Assembly (NCBI GenBank): GCA_034666705.1
Contig: JAXDLH010000236.1
Span: 1-12,200, forward strand
DNA: 12,200 bases
Direction of reading: 5' to 3'
Origin: JAXDLH01 sp034666705
GTDB taxonomy: Bacteria > Chloroflexota > UBA6077 > SHYK01
Every line of letters begins with the position of its first letter. Positions within the stretch are counted from its first letter, which is position 1. The notes below the pieces were generated by a model, which saw nothing but the letters and a program-made list of their open reading frames with translations, made no database searches and was not told where the DNA came from. The translations under genes and the position numbers were made by a program. This document shows positions 1 to 6,410 of the stretch, one piece after another.

Positions 1-11
1 AGGAGGTCAAC

Positions 12-275
12 ATGGCGAACAAGCGATGCGCCCATGACCGCGTGTGGCTGCAGCTCTCATGCCCGGACTGCGGGGAGGAGATGGAGCACCGTGAGGTCAG
101 TCGCGCCGAGATGGAGGCCCGTGCGGTCGAGCTGCCGGATCGTGAGGCGATGTCGCTGATCAATGCGAACGTCGCGATCCCGATCAACCTGGCTGCCGCG
201 CTCAACGTCCTCTCAGACAACGCGACCGCCGGCGCAGTGGCGAACCAGGGCACGCCGATCATCCAGGGCATCTAG
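12..275 (+). CDS. Small peptide 1 with Cys/His cluster and Asn/Ala-rich C-terminal half (possible RiPP-type precursor)
   Basis: An 87-residue protein of no family I recognise. The start is clear: an AGGAGG ribosome binding site occupies bases 1-6, five bases before the ATG. The N-terminal third holds C6, H8, C17 and C20 (C-x-H-x8-C-P-D-C), which looks like a small zinc or redox site. Residues 30-47 are charged and probably helical (SRAEMEA...). From residue 47 the composition changes to M-S-L-I-N-A-N-V-A-x-P-I-N-L-A, then L-S-D-N-x-T-A, ending T-P-I-I-Q-G-I. There is no signal peptide or membrane segment. The next gene is a paralogue about two-thirds identical, with the same Cys/His spacing. 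A charged leader-like half followed by a conserved Asn/Ala/Ile half, beside a PqqD-M50 protein, suggests a processed peptide. A small zinc-binding regulator or structural protein is the alternative. The gene is well supported; the role is inference. Confidence 0.82.
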   Translation: MANKRCAHDRVWLQLSCPDCGEEMEHREVSRAEMEARAVELPDREAMSLINANVAIPINLAAALNVLSDNATAGAVANQGTPIIQGI

Positions 276-343
276 CGGCCGCTGGGGACCGACCAACATG
301 GCCCACCCCAGTGGAGGCGACGCCCAGAAGAAGGAGCAGATGC

Positions 344-610
344 ATGGCAAAGCAGCGTCAATGTGAGCACGAGCGGCTGGCGATTCAGTTGCTCTGCCCG
401 GATTGCGGCGAGGAGATCGAGCGCCGTGATTTGAGCAGGGCGGAGATGGAGGCGCAGGCCGTCGATCTGCCCGAGCGGCAGGCGATGTCGCTGGTCAACG
501 CCAATATTGCGGCGCCGATCAACCTGGCGCTCGCGGCGAACATCCTCTCGGACAATTCCACGGCGGTCGCGATCGCCCAGCAGAACACGCCGATTACCCA
601 GCATATGTAG
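344..610 (+). CDS. Small peptide 2, paralogue of the preceding peptide
   Basis: An 88-residue paralogue of the gene at 12-275, with about 57 of 87 aligned positions identical by eye. I chose the ATG at 344, not an in-frame GTG at 311, because AAGGAG (331-336) lies seven bases before it and the N-terminus then aligns with peptide 1 (MAKQR against MANKR). C7, H9, C18 and C21 keep the C-x-H-x8-C-P-D-C spacing. The stretch SRAEMEA, the M-S-L-x-N-A-N core, P-I-N-L-A, L-S-D-N-x-T-A and T-P-I-x-Q are all retained. Differences are mostly conservative (E/D, V/I, L/I), consistent with selection on both copies. It starts 68 bases after peptide 1 on the same strand, so the two are probably co-transcribed. 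The pairing could mean a two-component peptide or a dosage duplication. Function is unknown. Confidence 0.82.
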   Translation: MAKQRQCEHERLAIQLLCPDCGEEIERRDLSRAEMEAQAVDLPERQAMSLVNANIAAPINLALAANILSDNSTAVAIAQQNTPITQHM

Positions 611-640
611 CGCCGGCACGAGTACGTGGTGCGCCGCCCT

Positions 641-677
641 AACGGCGGGCCAATGACCCCGCACCGGGCCCGCCGTT
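641..677 (+). terminator. GC-rich hairpin downstream of the peptide genes (possible terminator or attenuator)
   Basis: Bases 641-651 (AACGGCGGGCC) are the exact reverse complement of 667-677, giving an 11-bp stem with a 15-base loop. It begins 30 bases after the stop codon of peptide 2. No T-run follows, so it is not a textbook intrinsic terminator. It could end or stabilise the peptide mRNA or reduce read-through into the protease gene. A smaller stem (634-638 with 644-648) would compete with its left arm. Confidence 0.45.
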
Positions 678-710
678 CATCCACGTGGCGGGTTCTGCAC
701 GTAGCTGACA

Positions 711-739
711 GATGGGCCGGGCCCATGGCCCGGCCCATC
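711..739 (+). terminator. Strong 13-bp hairpin ahead of the protease gene (possible attenuator)
   Basis: A nearly perfect palindrome: 711-723 pairs with 727-739 (13 bp, all Watson-Crick, mostly G-C) around a three-base CAT loop. No T-run follows. It lies 42 bases before the chosen protease start at 781. It buries an in-frame upstream ATG at 712 in its stem, which argues against that ATG being the start. Together with the hairpin at 641-677 it could lower transcription of the protease relative to the peptides, a common layout in peptide-processing operons. Confidence 0.5.
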
Positions 740-780
740 GTGTGCCAGGAGTCAATCCAGAGGCGGGAGCAGGACGGACT

Positions 781-3018
781 ATGGCGCAACCACAATCCCA
801 TCAGCCAGCGGACGACGATACCGCACCCGTACCCACGTTGCGCGCGATGCCCCCGCCCAATCCCACAACTGCGGCTCCAACGGCGGCCGCGGCGCCGCAA
901 GCCGGGCAACCACCGCAGGCCGGGGTCCAGCCGCCGCGACCACAAGCTGGCCAGCATGTGGCTCAGCAATCAGCCGCGCAGCCAGCCCCGCAAGGAGGCG
1001 TGCAGCCAAAGGCGCAAGCCGGCCCGCGGCCCGCTGCGCAAACCTTTCCGGAGCGGCCGAAGCTGGCGCCTGGCGTGCGGCTTGCCGGCCAGATGCAGGA
1101 GAGCGCCTTCGAGGACCCGCCGTGGCTGCTCGAGCGCGAGAACACTGGCTATATCCAGGTGACGCGCCCGCTCTATCGCATCGCCGAGCTGTGCGATGGG
1201 CAGCACACCGTGCAGGAGATCTCCGCCGACGTTACCGAGACGACCGGCGCCAAGTTGGGCCCGGCTGCCGTGCAGCGGCTCGTCGCCGGCCAGCTTATCG
1301 CGAAGGGACTGGTCGCGCAGGCTGATGGCTCCGTGGTGCAGGCGCCCCGCGGCGCGGCGTCGCTGCTGGCGATCAACGCCAAAATGAAGATGGTCGGGCC
1401 GGAGCTGATCGACCCGTTCACTCGCGTCCTGCAGTATCTCTACTGGCCGCCGATCCTGATCGCCGTGCTCCTCGCCGCCTTCGCCGCCGAGATCTGGCTC
1501 TACTTCATCCATGGCGTGGGCGGGAGCCTGCACGACGCGCTCTATGCGCCCGGTTTGCTCGCCCTCGTGTACCTCATCATCGTGCTCGCGGCCGGCTTCC
1601 ACGAGCTCGGCCACGCTGCGGCCCTGCGCTATGCCGGCGGCCGCGCTAAGACGATGGGCGCCGGCTTCTACCTCGTCTATCCGGCCTTTTACACAGACGT
1701 TTCGGACAACTATCGGCTCGGCCGTTGGGCGCGCATCCGCACCGATCTGGCCGGCTTCTATTTCAACTTGATCTTTGCGCTTGGCATCATGGCCATCTAC
1801 GTTGCGACCGGCCAGGAGTTCTTGCTGCTGATCGTCGCGCTCATCAATCTCGAGATCATCCACCAGCTCATTCCATTCGCCCGGCTCGACGGTTACTGGA
1901 CGCTCGTCGATTTGACCGGCCTGCCAGACTTCTTCTCGCTCATGGGCGCCTTCCTGCGCAGCCTCGTGCCCGGCCACAAAATGACCGGGCGTCGCCTGCC
2001 GCCACTAAAGTGGTGGGCGAAGGGCGTGTTCCTGCTCTACATCCTGCTCGCCATACCCGTCATCGGCCTCTTCCTCTTTGCCATGATCCGAGGGTTCCCC
2101 CGCATCATGGCCACGGCATGGGAATCGGCGGGCATGCAGCTCAGCACGTTCGGAACCGACGTCGCCGGAGCTGACGTCGGGGGCGCGATCGCCGCCATCG
2201 TGCAACTCGTCGCCCTCAGCCTGCCGACCGTCGGCATGATCATTGTGCTCGTTACCCTGGTGCGCAAAGGCTTCGGCGCGCTGTGGCGATGGAGCAGCGA
2301 CTCGACGGTGAAGCGGGGTGTCGCCGGGCTCGCGACGGCCGCGGTCGCCGCGCTCGTGGTCTTTCTCTGGGTGCCTGAGCTTCCCTTCCGGAGTGGCGGC
2401 TCCGGCCCGCTCTATGCGGAGTCCCAGTTCCGGCCAATCCAGGCGAACGAGCGGGGCACTGTGGGTGACGCCATTGCCGACGTGCCGGTCGTCGGCGCGT
2501 CGTTGGCGAGTCCATTGCCGCGTACCGATTCCGCCCCACTGTCGCGGGCGACGGTCACCCCGGAGCCCACCGTGGGTGCCGGCGCCGATGCGACGGCGGG
2601 CCCGACCAGCGAGGGCACACCGGGGACCGGGCCGGGCGGGCTGCCGGTACTCGTGCCGCTCAACGGCGGGCGCGCGACCGCGACGGCCACCACGAACCCC
2701 AATCGAAGCGCGACGCCAGCCGCCGGCGCGGCGGCGCGACCGACCGGAACACCCGGCCGTGGCACGCCGACGGTCGGAGCCGGATCCCCGACGATCGTCG
2801 GGGCGCCGCAGCCTGCAGCCGGGACGCTCCTGCCCACCAGTGAAATCGTCCAAACCACACCGCTCGCCGTGGAGGGCGGCCAGAACGTTACCTCCGTACC
2901 GACGACGTCAGTCGGCGAGACCGCAGTGGCGACGCGGCAGCGGACCGTCACGTCGACGGTTGGTGCGGTCCGCGGTGCCACGCCGACGTCGACACCAACG
3001 GTGACACTCACGAGCTAG
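781..3018 (+). CDS. PqqD-like/M50 membrane zinc metalloprotease with Pro/Gln-rich N-terminus and Thr/Pro-rich C-terminus
   Basis: A 745-residue multidomain protein of the 'putative peptide zinc metalloprotease' type. Residues 1-105 are Pro/Gln/Ala-rich and probably disordered. Residues about 115-190 (from PWLLERENTGY) look like a PqqD-type winged helix, the fold that binds leader peptides in many RiPP systems. Several hydrophobic segments follow, the first at about 217-242. The M50 zinc motif H274-E-L-G-H278 lies in a membrane segment, and L-D370-G-Y-W fits the third zinc ligand of site-2 proteases. Further membrane segments run to about residue 535. Residues about 545-745 are a Thr/Pro/Gly-rich tail, possibly extracellular. 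The ATG at 781 is preferred over one at 712, which sits in a hairpin; a GGGAG/AGGA stretch lies upstream of 781. It is 38 bases before the next gene, so probably co-transcribed. The likely role is cleavage or export of a peptide, possibly those at 12-610; the substrate link is inferred. Confidence 0.85.
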   Translation: MAQPQSHQPADDDTAPVPTLRAMPPPNPTTAAPTAAAAPQAGQPPQAGVQPPRPQAGQHVAQQSAAQPAPQGGVQPKAQAGPRPAAQTFPERPKLAPGVRLAGQMQESAFEDPPWLLERENTGYIQVTRPLYRIAELCDGQHTVQEISADVTETTGAKLGPAAVQRLVAGQLIAKGLVAQADGSVVQAPRGAASLLAINAKMKMVGPELIDPFTRVLQYLYWPPILIAVLLAAFAAEIWLYFIHGVGGSLHDALYAPGLLALVYLIIVLAAGFHELGHAAALRYAGGRAKTMGAGFYLVYPAFYTDVSDNYRLGRWARIRTDLAGFYFNLIFALGIMAIYVATGQEFLLLIVALINLEIIHQLIPFARLDGYWTLVDLTGLPDFFSLMGAFLRSLVPGHKMTGRRLPPLKWWAKGVFLLYILLAIPVIGLFLFAMIRGFPRIMATAWESAGMQLSTFGTDVAGADVGGAIAAIVQLVALSLPTVGMIIVLVTLVRKGFGALWRWSSDSTVKRGVAGLATAAVAALVVFLWVPELPFRSGGSGPLYAESQFRPIQANERGTVGDAIADVPVVGASLASPLPRTDSAPLSRATVTPEPTVGAGADATAGPTSEGTPGTGPGGLPVLVPLNGGRATATATTNPNRSATPAAGAAARPTGTPGRGTPTVGAGSPTIVGAPQPAAGTLLPTSEIVQTTPLAVEGGQNVTSVPTTSVGETAVATRQRTVTSTVGAVRGATPTSTPTVTLTS

Positions 3019-3056
3019 CGTTGCGCCGACAGGCGTGAGGCCCAGGGAGGGATACC

Positions 3057-4103
3057 ATGCCCCGTAATCGAATGACGCGGCTAATCGCCGGCCTGCTTAC
3101 TGGAACGCTCGTCCTCTCGTGGTCGTTGTCCGGAGGCGCCTGGGCGCAGGCTGGTGGCGTGCAGCCCGGCGCGGCCCCAACTACCCGGCCCGACGACCGG
3201 GGGGCGCAACGCGACGACGATGAGGGCGGCGACTTCACCTATGGGGAAACGGAGGACGCGAGCGGCGACTACAACAACATCATTGTGGTCGAGAATCGGT
3301 CGGATAATCGCCTGCGGATGCGAGGTCACGTCGACCTCAACCGGATTCCGGGGAGCGACGCCGAGCCCGGCAACGTTGCCATCGCGTACTCGAGTTGCAC
3401 CGATTGCCAGACGTTCGCGATCGCTCTCCAGATCGACCTGATCAGCGAGGATGCCACCACGATCGCGCCGCAGAATGCCGCCGTAGCGGTGAACGACCAG
3501 TGCACGAGGTGCTACACCGTGGCGCGCGCCTTGCAGTACGTTTTCCAGGTCGAGGACCTGCATGACCTGCCGCCGCGCGTGAACCAGTTGGTCAATCGCA
3601 TGAATCGTGAGCTGCGCCGCATTCAATCGGATCGCCGCATTGGCGCGACCGAGGCCGAGCGGCGCATCGACGACGTGATCGCCGAATTCGTCGACCTCGC
3701 CGATCGCTTGAGCGACCAGCGTGAGGAGCGCGACAACGAGGATGAGGGGCCGGCGCGAACCCCCACGGTTACCATCACCCCATCGTCCACAGCGCCGCTC
3801 GCCACCCCGCTCGTCAATGCATCGCCCGTGCCGACGGCGAGCGCGACGCCCGGCCCGACGGATGTGGGCGCAACGGCCATCCCGCTGGAGGGGAGTGCAA
3901 CGCCTACCCCGGTGGATGCGAGCTCGACGCCGGTGGGGGCGGGCACCTCCACTCCATTGTCCGAGGCGAGCGCTACGCCCACGGTGATACCCAGTTCGAG
4001 CGAGACCCCGACCGCCGATCCGGCGCTGCTCACGCCGACGGTGGACGCCACATCAATGGCGACCGCGACGCCCTCGATAACTCCAACGCCCATTCCGGGG
4101 TAA
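3057..4103 (+). CDS. Exported protein with duplicated N-x-A-x-A...CxxC...ALQ motif and Ser/Thr/Pro tail
   Basis: A 348-residue protein with a clear start: AGGGAGG (3044-3050) lies six bases before the ATG. A Sec signal peptide spans residues 1-30, with likely cleavage after A-W-A30. An acidic stretch follows, then the core. Residues 106-125 and 140-160 are an internal repeat of pattern N-x-A-x-A-x(3-4)-C-T-x-C-x-T-x-A-x-A-L-Q. They carry C114/C117 and C149/C152, which outside the membrane could form disulfides, bind metal or make thioether links. Residues about 165-225 are highly charged and predicted helical (R/E/D-rich), perhaps a coiled coil. The remaining 120 or so residues are a Thr/Pro/Ser-rich tail without a membrane anchor, LPxTG or PEP-CTERM signal. 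It directly follows the M50 gene and probably belongs to the same transcript. I recognise the style as a conserved hypothetical partner of such proteases, but know no function. Confidence 0.85.
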   Translation: MPRNRMTRLIAGLLTGTLVLSWSLSGGAWAQAGGVQPGAAPTTRPDDRGAQRDDDEGGDFTYGETEDASGDYNNIIVVENRSDNRLRMRGHVDLNRIPGSDAEPGNVAIAYSSCTDCQTFAIALQIDLISEDATTIAPQNAAVAVNDQCTRCYTVARALQYVFQVEDLHDLPPRVNQLVNRMNRELRRIQSDRRIGATEAERRIDDVIAEFVDLADRLSDQREERDNEDEGPARTPTVTITPSSTAPLATPLVNASPVPTASATPGPTDVGATAIPLEGSATPTPVDASSTPVGAGTSTPLSEASATPTVIPSSSETPTADPALLTPTVDATSMATATPSITPTPIPG

Positions 4104-4232
4104 CGGAGGCCACGCGGCCGAGCTGATTTCTCTCCCCGGTCCATCAAAGTGACTGCACTCGCCCTGATGGATGTCCATGAGCACCCGCCGGTGGTACCAT
4201 GGGCCGATCGAGGCTCCCAGAGGAGGACGTTC

Positions 4233-4925
4233 GTGCTGTACGAGCTCCGCAAGTACCAGGTCATGCCAGGCAAGATGCCTGCCTTGCTCGACCGCTTTGG
4301 CAGTTTCACCGTCCCCCACTGGCATGCGCGAGGCTTCAACCTCGTCGGCTTCTGGACCGCCGACATCGGCGGGGCGAATAACGAGCTCACCTACATCCTG
4401 GGGTGGGAATCCGTCGAGGAGCGCATCGCGAAGTTCGGGACGTGGCAGGCCAGCCCGGAGCGGCTCGCGAAGTGGGAGGAGACGGAGCGCGACGGCCCCC
4501 TCGTATACCGGGTCCACAACCTGCTGATGCAGCCCACGGCGTTCTCGCAGCTCGACCAGGGCATTGCCTACGGCCCTGATGCGGCGGGGCGTGCGCCGTA
4601 CCTGTTCGAGTGGCGCGAGTACGATGCCATGCCCGGCAAGACGGCCCCAATGGTCAAGCGTTTCGACGACTTTGTCGTCGGCTGCTTCAAGGGGCACGGC
4701 TTTCGCCAGGTCGGCTATTGGACGCCGCTGCTCGGCGGACACAACGGGCAGCTAATCTACCTGCTCGCCTGGGAGAGCCACGAGGAGCGGATCCGCCGTT
4801 TCCAGGAGTTTCAGGCCGACCCCGAGTGGCGGCGCGTGATGGCCGACACCGAGCGCGGCGGCCCGCTGGTCGAGCGTATCGCCACTCAGATGCTGCGTCC
4901 CACTGCGTTCTCGCCGCTCAGATAG
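4233..4925 (+). CDS. Tandem NIPSNAP-domain protein
   Basis: A 230-residue cytosolic protein made of two NIPSNAP-type ferredoxin-like alpha/beta-barrel domains, residues about 1-105 and 123-230. Each half opens in the same way (Y-E-L-R-K-Y-x-x-M-P-G-K and F-E-W-R-E-Y-x-x-M-P-G-K). Each continues with H/K-G-F-x-x-V/Q-x-F/Y-W-T, then L-I/T-Y-x-L-x-W-E-S-x-E-E-R-I, and ends M-Q/L-R-P-T-A-F-S. The start is the GTG at 4233, because AGGAGG (4221-4226) lies six bases before it. An in-frame ATG at 4149 has no such site and would add a stretch unlike the family. Bacterial NIPSNAP proteins occur as small dimeric domains of mostly unknown function; here one polypeptide supplies both halves. The preceding gene ends 129 bases earlier, so it may be a separate unit. 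Confidence 0.88.
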   Translation: MLYELRKYQVMPGKMPALLDRFGSFTVPHWHARGFNLVGFWTADIGGANNELTYILGWESVEERIAKFGTWQASPERLAKWEETERDGPLVYRVHNLLMQPTAFSQLDQGIAYGPDAAGRAPYLFEWREYDAMPGKTAPMVKRFDDFVVGCFKGHGFRQVGYWTPLLGGHNGQLIYLLAWESHEERIRRFQEFQADPEWRRVMADTERGGPLVERIATQMLRPTAFSPLR

Positions 4926-4996
4926 GTACTATGAAGGGTGCTCCTCCCTCCGGGCGGATGCAGCAACATGTCCTTGGTCACAAAGGAGTCTGTCTC

Positions 4997-6370
4997 GTGA
5001 ATCGCCGGATGCTCTTGACCCGGATCGGCTCGCTCGTCGCCGCGCTTGCCGCCGTCCTTGTGATCGGCTTGCCCGCGTCGGCCCAGGGCAACCCGCCGAG
5101 CCGCCCCACGTCGTCCGCCCAGCCTACGGCGACCATCGGAACGCCGGCGCAGCTCGTCGGGCGGCCAACCCCGACCGTCCAGCCATCGACGGCTGCGCCC
5201 GACGCGGATACGACGCCCGTGAATGCGCCGCCGGATGCCTCGGCAGACGCGAGCGAGTTCGTGCCCTTCTGGGTCGCGGCATTCCAACCCACCAGCCTGT
5301 GGTCCGATGAAGGGTCGACCGCCCAGTCGCTCGGACCCGCGACCGTCGACGGGCCGCTCCAGGTGCGGCAGCCACAGAGTGGTCCGCGTCTCTCCGTGTA
5401 CGATCCCGTGAGCCAGACCAACGCGTGGATCGATGCGACGGCGGTTGGGACCATCGGGACCCCCACTGCCGACGAGCTCGCGGCACTGGCCAACCAATCC
5501 CCATCGGCGGCGTTCGAGCCGTTCTGGGTGATGACGGACCAGCCCACCTCCTTGTGGTCCAGCCCCGACCCGGCCGCGACGGCGCTGGCCGCAATTCCGC
5601 AGTGGCGCTACTTCCAGGTAGTGCAACTGCCGCAGGGTACCCGCGCGGCAGTGCTCGACCCGCGCACCCGCACCTCCGGCTGGCTGGACCTCGGCAAGGT
5701 TGGCCCGGTCGGGGCCCCGCCGACCGAATACCTGCAGAGCCCGCCACCCGATGATCAGACGCTCAACAAGCCGGCCCGCATCCTCGGGAACGCGGATCTC
5801 TTCGACCACCCTGCACGTGCCGACTATTTCGCCCTCGGGCGCATGAAGACTAACGACGCGATCATCGTCGTCGGGGCGGTGAACCGCCCGGATGGCACGT
5901 GGTACCACCTCGACAACGGCGAATACGCGCCCGCCGCGAACGTGCGGCTGCCGGATCCCCCGGCGCAAACGTTCGCCGGGCGCTGGATCGATGCGACCCT
6001 CACCGAGCCGGTCATCGTGACCGCGTACGAGGGCAGTACGCCGGTCTACGCGGCCCTCGCGGTCAAAGGGACCACCGCGTTTGAAACGCCGACCGGCGTG
6101 TTCCACATCCAGTGGCGCGTGGCGGATGAGACCATGAACAGCGAGACCCTGTCGCCGCCGATTCCGCGCGATGGACCGGGTGGCTACTATCTCGAGCACG
6201 TGCTCGACACCCAGTACTTCACCGGGGATGGCGCCTCGATTCATTACAACTACTGGTACGCCAATTGGGGGTACGCGGGCAGCCACGGCTGTCTCGGGAT
6301 GAATCTCACCGATGCCACGTTCTTCTGGAACTTCGCCACCGTTGGCACGACGGTCAGCATCCATAACTAG
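4997..6370 (+). CDS. Exported L,D-transpeptidase (YkuD domain) with three SH3-like repeats
   Basis: A 457-residue exported protein that should make 3-3 cross-links in peptidoglycan or attach proteins to it. The GTG at 4997 is chosen because AAAGGAG (4982-4988) lies eight bases upstream and it gives a clean signal peptide: N-R-R, a hydrophobic core, A-S-A29 cleavage. Residues about 30-85 are a Thr/Pro/Ala-rich linker. Residues about 86-155 and 172-245 are tandem copies (P-F-W-V-x3-Q-P-T-S-L-W-S), and about 258-325 is a third SH3-like segment, probably wall-binding. The YkuD domain spans about 329-457. It holds H416 in S-I-H-Y, then S-H430-G-C432-L-G-M, the conserved catalytic motif with the nucleophilic Cys. 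All key residues are present. It starts 71 bases after the NIPSNAP gene. A much longer reading frame opens at 4610 but overlaps that gene and is not real. Confidence 0.92.
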   Translation: MNRRMLLTRIGSLVAALAAVLVIGLPASAQGNPPSRPTSSAQPTATIGTPAQLVGRPTPTVQPSTAAPDADTTPVNAPPDASADASEFVPFWVAAFQPTSLWSDEGSTAQSLGPATVDGPLQVRQPQSGPRLSVYDPVSQTNAWIDATAVGTIGTPTADELAALANQSPSAAFEPFWVMTDQPTSLWSSPDPAATALAAIPQWRYFQVVQLPQGTRAAVLDPRTRTSGWLDLGKVGPVGAPPTEYLQSPPPDDQTLNKPARILGNADLFDHPARADYFALGRMKTNDAIIVVGAVNRPDGTWYHLDNGEYAPAANVRLPDPPAQTFAGRWIDATLTEPVIVTAYEGSTPVYAALAVKGTTAFETPTGVFHIQWRVADETMNSETLSPPIPRDGPGGYYLEHVLDTQYFTGDGASIHYNYWYANWGYAGSHGCLGMNLTDATFFWNFATVGTTVSIHN

Positions 6371-6410
6371 CTGGTGCACTCTGCGTCCTGAACACGGCGC
6401 TCACGGCACG

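Noticed and set aside
282..311. CTGGGG/CCCCAG repeat between the two peptide genes
   Set aside because: Six-base arms with an 18-base loop and no T-run; likely chance in GC-rich DNA.
712..780. Upstream in-frame ATG for the protease gene
   Set aside because: It lies inside the 13-bp hairpin stem and has no ribosome binding site; the ATG at 781 is better placed.
970..1977. Long minus-strand reading frame (335 codons)
   Set aside because: Antisense to the protease gene; charged, low-complexity translation with no domain; typical of GC-rich shadow frames.
4095..4139. CCGGGG/CCCCGG arms and a small GGCC-ACGC-GGCC hairpin after the CxxC protein gene
   Set aside because: Arms are short, the left arm lies in the coding end, and only a weak T-containing stretch follows; not enough for a terminator call.
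4902..4932. Possible promoter with TACTAT (4927-4932) ahead of the transpeptidase
   Set aside because: No convincing -35 element at proper spacing; a single six-base match is not enough.
4610..4996. Extended N-terminus of the L,D-transpeptidase frame
   Set aside because: Overlaps the NIPSNAP gene; the true start at 4997 has a ribosome binding site and signal peptide.
4886..6379. Minus-strand frame of 497 codons
   Set aside because: Antisense to the transpeptidase, Arg/Gly-rich with no recognisable domain or start signal.
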